A DNA stretch of 64,000 nucleotides, taken from positions 4,092,001 to 4,156,000 of the forward strand of contig NZ_CP029197.1 of NCBI RefSeq assembly GCF_008639165.1. The letters are read 5' to 3'. The translations under genes were made by a program, and so were the position numbers. The notes under the pieces were generated by a model, which had not been told where the DNA came from, did not search any database, and saw nothing but the letters and a program-made list of their open reading frames with translations. The stretch comes from Streptomyces venezuelae ATCC 10712 (lineage in GTDB: Bacteria; Actinomycetota; Actinomycetes; Streptomycetales; Streptomycetaceae). Positions 24,444-32,787 of this stretch are shown piece after piece; the stretch's first letter is position 1; every line of letters begins with the position of its first letter.

Positions 24444-25073
24444 TCAGCACTTTCCGGTCGGTACGGGCGCGGGCTTGGTCAGGGCGACCAGGGCCGCGTC
24501 CGCCGTCGTTTTCGGGTCCAGGTTCTTGAAGGCGGTCCCGATGATCAGGTCCACGTCCGCCGTGCCCCGGGTGTCCGTCTTGGTCGTGGCGCCCTTGAGC
24601 TGGGTGCCGAGGACCGGGAAGGCTCCCTTGGCGGCGGTGGTGGCGCCGAGCAGCAGGCCGGTGCCGGGGACCTTCTTGTCGTAGGCGGTGGGCGCGTTCC
24701 CCACCTTGCCGATCTTGAAGCCGCGCTTCTTGAGCTCGTCCGCGGTCGTCTTGGCGAGCCCGCTGCGCGGGGTCGCGTTGTAGACGTTGACCGTGATCTG
24801 GGCGGGCTTGGGGAGGGCGGCGGCGGGCGGCGGCGTCGCCTTGGCGACGGGTTTGCAGTCGGCCTGTCGGCCGGCCGTCGTCTTCTTGCCCTCGTCGCCC
24901 GAGAAGACGTCGACGAGCTGGAGCGTGCCCCAGCCGGCGGCGCCGAGCACGACCACGGCGGCCGCGGCCGCGAGGACGATCCTGCGACGGCGCCGCGGGC
25001 GGCGCATGCGGGGGTACGTGTCCCCTGTGATGCGGTACTTTCCGCCCATTCCGGGGGGAGTGAGCATGCTCAT
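24444..25073 (-). CDS. LytR C-terminal domain protein
   Basis: The 209-residue protein has a basic cytosolic start (RMRRPRRRRR), one TM helix (about 31-52), a Thr/Pro-rich linker and a LytR_cpsA_psr C-terminal domain (about 91-180; ITVNVYNATPRSGLAKTTADELKKRGF, VDLIIGTAFKNL). It lacks the catalytic LCP domain, so it is not itself a wall-polymer ligase; a role at the cell wall is inferred. Start ATG 25073; ATG 25067 is also possible. Two lone Cys (near 74 and the last residue) could pair. Confidence 0.8.
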   Translation of the reverse strand: MSMLTPPGMGGKYRITGDTYPRMRRPRRRRRIVLAAAAAVVVLGAAGWGTLQLVDVFSGDEGKKTTAGRQADCKPVAKATPPPAAALPKPAQITVNVYNATPRSGLAKTTADELKKRGFKIGKVGNAPTAYDKKVPGTGLLLGATTAAKGAFPVLGTQLKGATTKTDTRGTADVDLIIGTAFKNLDPKTTADAALVALTKPAPVPTGKC

Positions 25074-25190
25074 GAACGCAGCGTAATGCCGCCGGTCGGC
25101 GATGCCTACTTGATGATCATGTGATCGCGTCCGGATGGGGGCGAACTGACCCCGAAAGGGTCAGCGGGAACGGGGCCGTGGGGCGCCGTC

Positions 25191-25487
25191 TCAGTCCATT
25201 TCCAGGACGCGGGCGTGCAGCACCTGGCGCTGCTGGAGCGCCGCGCGGACGGCGCGGTGCAGTCCGTCCTCGAGGTAGAGATCGCCCTGCCACTTCACGA
25301 CGTGCGCGAAGAGGTCGCCGTAGAAGGTGGAGTCCTCGGCGAGCAGCGTCTCCAGGTCCAGCTGGCCCTTGGTGGTGACCAGCTGATCGAGGCGGACCGG
25401 GCGCGGGGCGACGTCCGCCCACTGCCGGGTGCTTTCCCGGCCGTGGTCGGGATACGGCTTTCCGTTTCCGATGCGCTTGAAGATCAC
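25191..25487 (-). CDS. Small conserved protein, VapB-annotated, with a ParB/Srx-like motif
   Basis: This 98-residue protein (MIFKRIGNGKPYPDHGREST, RQWADVAPRPVRLDQLVTTK) is strongly conserved in streptomycetes and, as I recall, is labelled a type II VapB antitoxin in databases. The visible motifs do not look like a ribbon-helix-helix or AbrB antitoxin: YLEDGLHRAVRA (DGLHR at 74-78) resembles the DG-HR motif of ParB/sulfiredoxin-fold proteins. No toxin gene is next to it. GTG 25487 is the start. Function open. Confidence 0.75.
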   Translation of the reverse strand: MIFKRIGNGKPYPDHGRESTRQWADVAPRPVRLDQLVTTKGQLDLETLLAEDSTFYGDLFAHVVKWQGDLYLEDGLHRAVRAALQQRQVLHARVLEMD

Positions 25488-25584
25488 ACGGAAAGCCTAC
25501 CGGGCGAGCGGCTCCCGGCGCAGCCATGCGCCACCGGTGCGATGCTGGTGCAAACCATGACAAAACCGAAATCGGGGTGCTGTG

Positions 25585-27180
25585 ATGGGCGTGAGTGAGC
25601 AGCCACCGGCCGCGCCGGGCGGCCCCGCCGCCGAGATCGCCGCCGGGTACGCCTTCGAGGGAGCGGCACTCGATCTGGGGGCACTGCTCTGGGACGGCGG
25701 CTGTCACCCGGACGCGCCGGTCCGCATCCCACTGCCCGTGCTCAACCGGCACGGCCTGGTCGCCGGCGCCACCGGCACGGGCAAGACGAAGACGCTCCAG
25801 CTGATCGCCGAGCAGCTCTCGGCGCACGGCGTGCCCGTCTTCCTCGCCGACATCAAGGGCGACGTCTCCGGCGTCTCGGCCCCCGGCGAGGACGGCGAGA
25901 AGGTGCGGGAGCGGGCCGCCCAGGTGGGGCAGGAGTGGCGGGCGACCGGCTTCCCCTGCGAGTTCTACGGGCTCGGCGGGACCGGCCCCGGCATCCCGGT
26001 GCGCGCGACGGTGACCAGCTTCGGCCCCGTACTCCTGTCGAAGGTGCTCCAGCTCAACCAGACGCAGGAGCAGTCGCTCGGCCTGATCTTCCACTACGCC
26101 GACGCCAAGGGCCTGGAGCTGGTGGACCTCAAGGACCTGCGGGCGGTGGTGGCGTTCCTGGTCTCGGACACCGGGAAGGCCGAACTCAAGGGGATCGGCG
26201 GTCTCTCGACGGTGACGGCCGGGGTGATCCTGCGGTCGATCACGGCCTTCGAGCAGCAGGGCGCGGGAGACTTCTTCGGGGAGCCGGAGTTCGACACGTC
26301 CGAGTTCCTGCGGACGGCCGCGGACGGGCGGGGGATCGTCTCGGTCCTTGAGCTGCCGGCGGTGCAGGACAAGCCGCAGCTGTTCTCGACCTTCCTGATG
26401 TGGATGCTGGCGGACCTCTTCCACGACCTGCCGGAGGTCGGCGACCTGGAGAAGCCGAAGCTGGTGTTCTTCTTCGACGAGGCGCACCTGCTGTTCAGCG
26501 GGGCGTCGAAGGCGTTCCTGGCGTCGATCACCCAGACCGTGCGGCTGATCCGCTCGAAGGGCGTCGGGGTCTTCTTCGTGACGCAGACGCCGAAGGACGT
26601 GCCCTCGGACGTGCTCGCCCAGCTGGGCAACCGGGTGCAGCACGCGCTGCGGGCGTTCACACCGGACGACGCCAAGGCCCTGAAGGCGACGGTGCGGACC
26701 TTCCCGAACTCGCCGTACGACCTGGAGGAGGTGCTCACGGGCCTCGGTACGGGCGAGGCGGTGATCACCGTACTGAGCGAGAGGGGCGCGCCGACCCCGG
26801 TGGCGGCGACCCGGCTGCGGGCGCCGGAGTCGCTGATGGGCCCGATCGACGCGGCCGCGCTGGACGCGGCGGTGAAGGGCTCGCCGCTGTACGGGCGGTA
26901 CGCGGAGGCGGTGGACCGCGAGTCGGCGTACGAGAAGCTGACGGCCGAGCAGCGGGCGGCGGAGGCGGCGGCGGTCGAGGCCGCGGCGGCCGAGGAGGCG
27001 GAGAAGGCGGCGAAGGCCGAGGGGGCGGGAGCGAGGGCTCCTCGTCGGAAGGAGGAGCCCTCGCTGGCCGAACAGGTGGTGGGCAGTGGGATCTTCAAGT
27101 CCCTGGCGCGCTCGATCGGCACCCAGCTGGGCCGGGAGATCAGCCGCTCGGTCTTCGGCACCGCCCGCCGGAGGAGATGA
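25585..27180 (+). CDS. HerA/VirB4-like ATPase, DUF853 family
   Basis: The 531-residue P-loop ATPase has Walker A GATGTGKTKT (61-70, K68), the DUF853 motif FLADIKGDVSG, Walker B VFFFDEAHLLF (near 295) and a Q/T sensor (FFVTQTPKDVP). A long Ala/Glu coiled region (about 440-485) and a basic C-terminal tail (GREISRSVFGTARRRR) follow. The family (YjgR in E. coli) is related to HerA translocases, but its substrate is not known. ATG 25585 is chosen; GTG one codon earlier is equal. It stands alone between convergent and divergent neighbours. Confidence 0.88.
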   Translation: MGVSEQPPAAPGGPAAEIAAGYAFEGAALDLGALLWDGGCHPDAPVRIPLPVLNRHGLVAGATGTGKTKTLQLIAEQLSAHGVPVFLADIKGDVSGVSAPGEDGEKVRERAAQVGQEWRATGFPCEFYGLGGTGPGIPVRATVTSFGPVLLSKVLQLNQTQEQSLGLIFHYADAKGLELVDLKDLRAVVAFLVSDTGKAELKGIGGLSTVTAGVILRSITAFEQQGAGDFFGEPEFDTSEFLRTAADGRGIVSVLELPAVQDKPQLFSTFLMWMLADLFHDLPEVGDLEKPKLVFFFDEAHLLFSGASKAFLASITQTVRLIRSKGVGVFFVTQTPKDVPSDVLAQLGNRVQHALRAFTPDDAKALKATVRTFPNSPYDLEEVLTGLGTGEAVITVLSERGAPTPVAATRLRAPESLMGPIDAAALDAAVKGSPLYGRYAEAVDRESAYEKLTAEQRAAEAAAVEAAAAEEAEKAAKAEGAGARAPRRKEEPSLAEQVVGSGIFKSLARSIGTQLGREISRSVFGTARRRR

Positions 27181-27197
27181 GGGTCAGGCGGCGGGGG

Positions 27198-28751
27198 TCA
27201 GGAGGTGACCTCGTCGTGGTCGGCGTGCAGGCCGCCGCCGCTGCCCGCGTCGCCGGTGGTCGGGACGGAGACGACCGGCTTGCGCAGCGAGGAGATGTCG
27301 TGGGCGTAGGTGCCCACGGCGTTGGCGATGACGTCGATGTTCACGTCGAAGGCCGTCATGTTGATGTTCTTCAGGTCGTCGCCCTTGGCGTGGTAGTTCA
27401 CGTCGTACGCGACGCCCGCCGTCCCGCCGAACTTGGCGGCTTGGCCCGCGGTCTTGATGCCCTCGGCGCCGGTGAAGGTGCCGCCGGAGGGGATGCCGAC
27501 CTCGATGAACGGGCCGTAGTCGGAGCGGCCGGTGAAGTCGGTGCCCTCGTGCGGGACTCCGCGCTTGTCCATGAAGTCGGTGATGTCGCGCTCCAGCTGG
27601 GCGGAGCCGGCCGGGCCCGCGCCGGCGCCGGTGGCGTCGGAGTCGTCGCCGTCGTAGACGAACAGGCCGTAGTTCGGCGAGGCGATCATGTCGAAGTTGA
27701 GGTAGAGCTTGATCTCGTTCTTGTCGAGCGAGCTCAGGTTCTTGACGTAGTGCTCGGAGCCGAGGAGCCCGTTCTCCTCGGCCGACCACCAGGCGAAGCG
27801 GACCTTGTTGCGGACCTTGTCCTTCGACTTGGCGAGCTCCAGGGCGGTCTGGAGGAGACCGGCGGAGCCGGAGCCGTTGTCGTTGATGCCGGGGCCGGCG
27901 GTGACGGAGTCGAGGTGCGAGCCGAGCATCACGGTGTTGGCGGCGTTGCCGCCGCGGGTCTCCGCGATGACGTTGTTGGTGGACCGGATCTGCTGGAGCT
28001 GGCGGATCTCCAGCGACAGCGAGACGGGGCCGGCCGCGAGGTCGGCGGCGAGCTGCTCGCCCTGCGCCTGGGTGAGGCCACCGGTCGGGATCTTGCCGGA
28101 GGCGGCGTCGCCGAGGGTGCCGGAGAGGGCGCCGGCGGTGTTGTTGTAGATGACGGCGGCGGCGGCGCCGGCCGCGGCGGCGTTCTGCTGCTTGACCGCG
28201 AAGGTGCAGCCGCCGCGCTTGATCAGCGCGATCTTGCCGGTGAAGGTGCCGGAGGCGAAGTCGCCCGGCTCGCAGCCGGTGGTGCCGTCGGCGTCGACGG
28301 GCACGGCCGCGAGGGCCGCGGTGATGCCGCCGACCGGGGTGGACTTGGTGTACGTCATCGCCTTGATGTCGAGGGTCCGGGGCGCGGGCGAGACGACCGA
28401 GGCCTTCTCGGCGAGCGTCTCCGTGTACTCGAAGTCGAACTTCTGGTACCTGACGTCGTATCCGGCCTTCTTGAGCTGCGTGTAGACGTACGCGGCCGAG
28501 GCGTCGTGGCCGAGCGAACCGGCGGCGCGGTGGCCGCCGGCCGAGTCGGCTATCGCCTGGAACTTCTGCAGGTGCTTGTAGGCATCCTGGGCGGAGGTTT
28601 CGCGGACCAGCTTCTTCGCCAGCTTGGCGGCATCGCGGGCGGGTGCTGCCGTGGGGTCCTGCCCGGCGGTGGCGGGCGAGGCGAGGACCAGCGGGGTGGC
28701 GAGGGCGGCGGCGGCCAGAACGGCCGCGGCCCGGCGCTGGGTAGCGTTCAC
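27198..28751 (-). CDS. Secreted M28 zinc aminopeptidase with PA domain
   Basis: The 517-residue protein has a Sec signal (NATQRRAAAVLAAAALATPLV...ASPATAG), a PA insert (about 130-250; GCEPGDFASGTFTGKIALIKRGGCTF) and an M28 domain like Streptomyces griseus aminopeptidase: H279-x-D (LGSHLDSV), INDNGSGSAG, SAEENGLLGSEHY, DFTGRSDYGPFIEVG. The zinc ligands and catalytic Glu appear intact. It is likely secreted to release N-terminal amino acids from peptides. GTG 28751 follows GGAAGGA at 6 bp; the upstream in-frame extension is promoter sequence. Confidence 0.92.
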   Translation of the reverse strand: MNATQRRAAAVLAAAALATPLVLASPATAGQDPTAAPARDAAKLAKKLVRETSAQDAYKHLQKFQAIADSAGGHRAAGSLGHDASAAYVYTQLKKAGYDVRYQKFDFEYTETLAEKASVVSPAPRTLDIKAMTYTKSTPVGGITAALAAVPVDADGTTGCEPGDFASGTFTGKIALIKRGGCTFAVKQQNAAAAGAAAAVIYNNTAGALSGTLGDAASGKIPTGGLTQAQGEQLAADLAAGPVSLSLEIRQLQQIRSTNNVIAETRGGNAANTVMLGSHLDSVTAGPGINDNGSGSAGLLQTALELAKSKDKVRNKVRFAWWSAEENGLLGSEHYVKNLSSLDKNEIKLYLNFDMIASPNYGLFVYDGDDSDATGAGAGPAGSAQLERDITDFMDKRGVPHEGTDFTGRSDYGPFIEVGIPSGGTFTGAEGIKTAGQAAKFGGTAGVAYDVNYHAKGDDLKNINMTAFDVNIDVIANAVGTYAHDISSLRKPVVSVPTTGDAGSGGGLHADHDEVTS

Positions 28752-28785
28752 AGAAGTCCTTCCCGTTACGGACGAGGTTGAGGGG

Positions 28786-28815
28786 AAGTTAGCGATCTGC
28801 GGGTCGGTCTGTGAA
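28786..28815 (-). promoter_or_regulatory. Promoter of the M28 aminopeptidase gene
   Basis: On the minus strand TTCACA (-35) and TAACTT (-10) are 18 bp apart, 35 bp before the GTG start. This is a reasonable match to a housekeeping promoter. Confidence 0.5.
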
Positions 28816-28866
28816 CACCTTCTCCACAATTCCTGTCACGTAGAGCAGGAATGAAATCTGGAATTA

Positions 28867-29511
28867 TCAATTCCCTGATCTTTTGGGGTCCTTGGCGGCT
28901 TTCGCGGCTTTCGCCGCCGCCTTCATCTCCTGCTTGTGGGCCCGCACCTTCGCCAGCGACTCCGGGCCCGTGATGTCGGCCGCCGAGCGGTACGCGCCCT
29001 GCTCGCCGTACGCCCCCGCCGCCTCCCGCCAGCCCGTCGGCCGCACCCCGTACTGCTTGCCGAGCAGGGCCAGGAAGATCTGCGCCTTCTGCTTCCCGAA
29101 GCCCGGCAGCGCCTGGAGCCGGGCGAGCAGCTCCTTCCCGGTCGCCGCGTCCGCCCACACGGCCCGGGCATCGCCGCCGTACTCCTCGACGAGGAACCGG
29201 CACAGCTGCTGCACGCGCTGCGCCATCGACCCCGGGTAGCGGTGCACGGCGGGCTTCTCGGAGAGCAGCGCGGCGAACTCCTCCGGGTCGCGGGCGGCGA
29301 TCTCGTGCGCGTCGAGATCGTCCGCACCGAGCCGGGAGGCGATGGTGTACGGCCCGGAGAACGCCCACTCCATCGGGACCTGCTGGTCCAGGAGCATGCC
29401 GACGAGCGCGGCCAGCGGGGACCGGCCGAGCAGCGCGTCGGCGTCCGGCTGCTGGGCGAGGTGGATCTCGGGGTGGGCGGACTCGGACGGGCTCTGGGAA
29501 GCGGGACTCAT
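28867..29511 (-). CDS. HhH-GPD-family protein
   Basis: The 214-residue protein follows the HhH-GPD base-excision glycosylase layout: helical core with LLDQQVPMEWAFSGPYTI, the helix-hairpin-helix LPGFGKQKAQIFLALL (135-150), and a Lys/Ala-rich tail (KVRAHKQEMKAAAKAAKAAKD). The catalytic Asp that normally follows the hairpin by about 18 residues is not visible (GKQYGVRPTGW). It matches the uncharacterised actinobacterial subfamily TIGR03252 in pattern. A small hairpin (28860-28874) covers its stop. DNA binding is likely; glycosylase activity is doubtful. Confidence 0.82.
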   Translation of the reverse strand: MSPASQSPSESAHPEIHLAQQPDADALLGRSPLAALVGMLLDQQVPMEWAFSGPYTIASRLGADDLDAHEIAARDPEEFAALLSEKPAVHRYPGSMAQRVQQLCRFLVEEYGGDARAVWADAATGKELLARLQALPGFGKQKAQIFLALLGKQYGVRPTGWREAAGAYGEQGAYRSAADITGPESLAKVRAHKQEMKAAAKAAKAAKDPKRSGN

Positions 29512-29553
29512 GCCCTGATCATCCCGCCCGGCCGGGACGCCCGCCCGGTGGGT

Positions 29554-30492
29554 TCACCCCTTCGCGAAGCGGTCGAGCGTGGCGAGGACGAGCTCCTTGG
29601 TCTCGGTCCCGCCCAGGTGACCGGCGCTCTCGACGACGTGCAGCTCGGCGTCCGGCCAGGCGCGCGACAACTCCCAGGCGGTGTCGAGCGGGCCGGCCAT
29701 GTCGGTCCGGCCGTGGATCAGGACGCCGGGGATGCCGGCCAGCCGGTGGGCGTCACGGATGAGGGCCCCCTCGTCGAGCCACGCGCCGTGCGCGAAGTAG
29801 TGCGAGCAGATCCGGACGAAGCCGAGCCGGGCGTCGTCGACCCGGTCGGTGTACGGGGTGCCCATGCCCTCCATCGAGAGGACGGCGTCCTCCCAGGCGC
29901 ACCAGTCGGCCGCGGCCTTCTCCCGGACGGACCGGTCGGGGTGCTCCATGAGCGCCGCGTACGCGCCGACCAGGTCGTCCGCGTGGCCCGCCCCTTCGCG
30001 GAAGCGCGCGTGGGCCTCCGGGAAGAAACGGGCGACGCCCTCGTACAGCCAGGCCGTCTCGGACCGCCGGGTCGTCGTGACGGCCGCGATCACGATCTCC
30101 GTCACCCGCTCCGGGTACACCTCCGCGTACGCCAGGATCAGCGTGGAGCCCCAGGAGCCGCCGTACAGCAGCCACTGCTCGATCCCGAGGTGCTCGCGCA
30201 GCCGCTCCATGTCCGCGACCAGGTGCGCCGTGGTGTTCACCGCCATGTCGGCGGCCGGGTCGCTCGCGTGCGGGGTGGAGCGGCCGCAGCCCCGCTGGTC
30301 GAAGAGGACCAGGCGGTACGCCTCCGGGTCGAAGTAGCGCCGGCTGCCCGGGGAGGAGCCGGAGCCGGGCCCGCCGTGGACGACGAGCGCGGGCTTGCCC
30401 TGCGGGTTGCCGGAGACCTCCCAGTGCACGAGGTTGCCGTCGCCCACGTCGAGCAGGCCCTGGTCGTACGGTGCGGTGGCGTCGGAGTACAT
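29554..30492 (-). CDS. pip: Proline iminopeptidase
   Basis: The 312-residue alpha/beta hydrolase belongs to peptidase family S33: oxyanion motif HGGPGSG (39-45), FDQRGCGRSTPH, nucleophile S113 in GGSWGS, the Asp in IHGRTDMAGP and the His in SAGHLGG. It removes N-terminal proline from peptides in the cytosol. ATG 30492 is chosen over longer in-frame starts, which read into the neighbouring gene. It lies in a run of minus-strand hydrolases and follows the RBBP9-like gene by 10 bp. Confidence 0.92.
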   Translation of the reverse strand: MYSDATAPYDQGLLDVGDGNLVHWEVSGNPQGKPALVVHGGPGSGSSPGSRRYFDPEAYRLVLFDQRGCGRSTPHASDPAADMAVNTTAHLVADMERLREHLGIEQWLLYGGSWGSTLILAYAEVYPERVTEIVIAAVTTTRRSETAWLYEGVARFFPEAHARFREGAGHADDLVGAYAALMEHPDRSVREKAAADWCAWEDAVLSMEGMGTPYTDRVDDARLGFVRICSHYFAHGAWLDEGALIRDAHRLAGIPGVLIHGRTDMAGPLDTAWELSRAWPDAELHVVESAGHLGGTETKELVLATLDRFAKG

Positions 30493-30502
30493 CCGGCCGA
30501 GC

Positions 30503-31075
30503 CTAACGGCCCGTGATCCGCACCGCCGGGTCTTCGCACCACGCCAGCAGCGCGGGCCACTCCCCGAACCCCGAGTCGGGGTTGAGGTGCCCGCCGCCCG
30601 GTACACGGTCCAGGTCCAGGCCCAGCGGCCGGCCGTAGGACAGGTCGGCGCCCTCGGGGCAGTACGGGTCCCCGTCGCCGTACACGAGACGGGCGTCGAG
30701 CCCCGCCTCGGTCAGGTCGAGTCCGTCGGCGAAGGCGGCGATCGGGGCGATCGAGGCGGTGACGGACGGGGAGGGCGGGGCGACGAGCAGAACGCGGTCG
30801 GCCCGCGGCCTGCGGGTGCCCGCCCGCAGCCAGAGCAGCACGGACAGACTGTGCGCGAGCACCACGAACTCGCCCTCGGCGGGGCGGGACCCGTGCTCGT
30901 CGAGCGCGTCGAGCCAGTCGTCGAGCACGGGCGCCTCGGGTTCGGGCAGCTGCGGGTACCGCACGTGATGCCCCCGCTCCCGCAGCCGCTGCGCGAGCCA
31001 GTGCTGCCAGTGCCCGGGCGGCCGCCGGTTCTCGTAACCGTGGAGGACGAGGAAGGTCTTGGGTGGGGTGGTCAT
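30503..31075 (-). CDS. RBBP9/YdeN-type alpha/beta hydrolase
   Basis: The 190-residue small serine hydrolase shows FLVLHGYENRRPPGHWQHWL, nucleophile motif AHSLS, the acid in LVYGDGDPYCP and the catalytic His in VPGGGHLNPDSG. YdeN-type proteins have an unknown substrate. ATG 31075 is the start. It is 10 bp upstream of pip on the same strand, so both are likely on one transcript. The 60 bp before it hold a 40-bp tandem repeat shared with the TetR gene end. Confidence 0.87.
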   Translation of the reverse strand: MTTPPKTFLVLHGYENRRPPGHWQHWLAQRLRERGHHVRYPQLPEPEAPVLDDWLDALDEHGSRPAEGEFVVLAHSLSVLLWLRAGTRRPRADRVLLVAPPSPSVTASIAPIAAFADGLDLTEAGLDARLVYGDGDPYCPEGADLSYGRPLGLDLDRVPGGGHLNPDSGFGEWPALLAWCEDPAVRITGR

Positions 31076-31135
31076 GGCGGGATGGTGCGACCGGAAGCGG
31101 GCCGGGGTCCACCGAGTTCCACACCGTGGACGGGC

Positions 31136-31213
31136 GGGGGCCCCGCGCCAGGACCTCAGGCGCGCAGCCGCACGCGGGGGCCCCGCGCCAGGACCTCAGG
31201 CGCGCAGCCGCAG
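31136..31213. repeat. 40-bp tandem duplication over the TetR stop codon
   Basis: Units 31136-31175 and 31176-31213 are almost identical (GGGGGCCCCGCGCCAGGACC at both starts). The second unit contains the last codons and stop of the TetR gene (LRLRA, stop at 31196); the first repeats them downstream. Confidence 0.9.
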
Positions 31214-31834
31214 CAGGTGGCGTACGCCCGCCTTGAGGCGGACCGCCGACAGCTCCTGTTCGACGGCCAGATGGTGCATCACGTCCGGTGAGAACGGCGC
31301 GAGCAGCAGATGCGCGAGGAGCGTGCTGTCGGAGCCGGGCCTGAGCTGGCCGATCAGCAGGGCCGCGTGCGTGTGCATCACCCGGTAGGCACCGCTGTGG
31401 TACCGGGCGCGCGGCGAGGCCGAGTGCGCCGCGAGCAGGATCGAGCGCTGCTCGCCGATCCGGTCGACGAGCGCGTCGAGGAAGGCGTCGAGGCGTTCCC
31501 CGGCGGGCACGCCGGGCCCGAGCGGCGGCGGGCCGGTCATGAACGCCTCCTGGAACCGGCGCTCGCGGTCGTCCAGGAGCGCCCACAGAAGCTGGGAGAC
31601 GTCGCCGAAGCGGCGGTAGACGGTGCCGACGCCGATGCCGCTGGCGTGGGCGACCTGGTTCATCGTGACGGCCTCGGGGCCGTCCTCGGCGATGATCCGG
31701 GCCGTGGCGTCGAGGATCTTGCGCCGGTTGCGGGCCGCGTCGGCGCGCTCGGGGGCGGGGGCGTCCACGGTGGGCAGCAGACCGGCCGACGGCACCGCCG
31801 CCGCGCCTCCGGCCCGCGGATACTCCGTGCTCAT
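31196..31834 (-). CDS. TetR-family regulator of the wrbA-like gene
   Basis: The 212-residue protein has a Pro/Ala-rich start, a TetR helix-turn-helix (RRKILDATARIIAEDGPEAVTMNQVAHASGIGVGTVYRRFGD) and a helical ligand domain ending MHHLAVEQELSAVRLKAGVRHLLRLRA. It is divergent from the wrbA-like gene, with two operators in the shared region, so it very probably represses that gene in the absence of an electrophile or quinone. ATG 31834. Confidence 0.88.
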   Translation of the reverse strand: MSTEYPRAGGAAAVPSAGLLPTVDAPAPERADAARNRRKILDATARIIAEDGPEAVTMNQVAHASGIGVGTVYRRFGDVSQLLWALLDDRERRFQEAFMTGPPPLGPGVPAGERLDAFLDALVDRIGEQRSILLAAHSASPRARYHSGAYRVMHTHAALLIGQLRPGSDSTLLAHLLLAPFSPDVMHHLAVEQELSAVRLKAGVRHLLRLRA

Positions 31835-31942
31835 CTGGCGACTCCCTGCGCTTGGCGCGCTCGTCCTCGGCGCGCTGGTCCGTCCGCGTCCCGTCTCCCC
31901 CTGCCGGTCGGCCTCGAAGTGAGCATACCCGTCCCCCTTGCA

Positions 31943-31997
31943 AAGCGGATAGCAATCCGCTTAGTCTCGAAGCGTCGAAGCGGAAAGTAATCCGGTT
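31943..31997. promoter_or_regulatory. Two TetR operators between tetR and wrbA-like
   Basis: AAGCGGATAGCAATCCGCTT (31943-31962) is a perfect palindrome with 8-bp arms. AAGCGGAAAGTAATCCGGTT (31978-31997) is a weaker copy 35 bp away that ends 12 bp before the wrbA-like start. Confidence 0.7.
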
Positions 31998-32009
31998 GAG
32001 GAGCTCGCC

Positions 32010-32618
32010 ATGTCCGTGAAGGTCGCCGTCATCTACTACTCGGCCACGGGTGCCGTTCACCAGCTCGCCCAGGCGGTCGCCGAGGGCGCCGAGAAGGCCG
32101 GCGCCGAGGTGCGGCTGCGCCGGGTGCCCGAGCTCGCTCCCGACGCCGCCATCGACTCGAACCCGGCCTGGCGCGCCCATGTGGACGCCACCGGTGACGT
32201 GGAGGTCGCCACCCTGGACGACCTGGAGTGGGCGGACGCGTACGCCTTCGGCTCGCCGACCCGCTTCGGCAACGTGGCCGCGCAGCTGAAGCAGTACATC
32301 GACACGTCCGGCGGGCTGTGGCAGCGCGGCGTGATGGCGGACAAGCCGGCGACGGCGTTCACCAGTGCGCACAACCTGCACGGCGGCAACGAGTCGACGC
32401 TGCTCGCGCTCTACAACACCTTCCACCACTGGGGCTCGGTCATCGTCTCGCCCGGCTTCACCGACCCGGCGGTCTACGCGGCCGGCGGCAACCCGTACGG
32501 CACGGCGCACCCGGGCGCGAACGGTGCCCCGGGGGAGAGCGTCCTGGAGGCCGCCCGCTACCAGGGCCGCCGCCTGACGAAGATCGCGAAGCGCCTGAAG
32601 GGCCTCGCGGACGACTGA
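32010..32618 (+). CDS. wrbA: NAD(P)H:quinone oxidoreductase, WrbA type
   Basis: The 202-residue flavodoxin-fold protein binds FMN at YYSATGAVHQLA and SPTRFGNVAAQLKQYID, with the WrbA-typical TSAHNLHGGNESTLLALYNTFHHWG. It reduces quinones by two electrons and protects against redox cycling. GAGGAG precedes ATG 32010 by 7 bp. A divergent TetR and its operators control it. Its last codons form the first unit of a 23-bp tandem repeat. Confidence 0.92.
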   Translation: MSVKVAVIYYSATGAVHQLAQAVAEGAEKAGAEVRLRRVPELAPDAAIDSNPAWRAHVDATGDVEVATLDDLEWADAYAFGSPTRFGNVAAQLKQYIDTSGGLWQRGVMADKPATAFTSAHNLHGGNESTLLALYNTFHHWGSVIVSPGFTDPAVYAAGGNPYGTAHPGANGAPGESVLEAARYQGRRLTKIAKRLKGLADD

Positions 32619-32707
32619 TCCGCGGCCTCAAGGACGACGGATTCGCGGCCTTGCGGACGACGGATTCGCGGCCGCGCGGACGACCGACCCGCGGCCTTGC
32701 GGATGCG
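32604..32707. repeat. 23-bp tandem repeat over the wrbA stop codon
   Basis: Four units start at 32604, 32627, 32650 and 32673, with a partial fifth at 32696; the core is GGACGAC(T/G)GATTCGCGGC. Unit 1 holds the wrbA stop TGA (32616). The array ends at the terminator stem. Confidence 0.9.
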
Positions 32708-32708
32708 T

Positions 32709-32739
32709 AGACCCCCGGGGTGAGGCACCCCGGGGGTCT
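32709..32739. terminator. Bidirectional terminator
   Basis: AGACCCCCGGGGTG and its exact complement form a 14-bp stem with an AGG loop between wrbA (+) and the CsoR-like gene (-). Confidence 0.8.
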
Positions 32740-32787
32740 CGCTGCGACCTTTCGGCGCCCGTCTCGTCGCGCGTTCTCGCCGCCCGG

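Noticed and set aside
25191..25487. A complete VapBC toxin-antitoxin pair
   Set aside because: No PIN-domain gene lies next to it; the neighbours are a LytR_C protein and a HerA-like ATPase.
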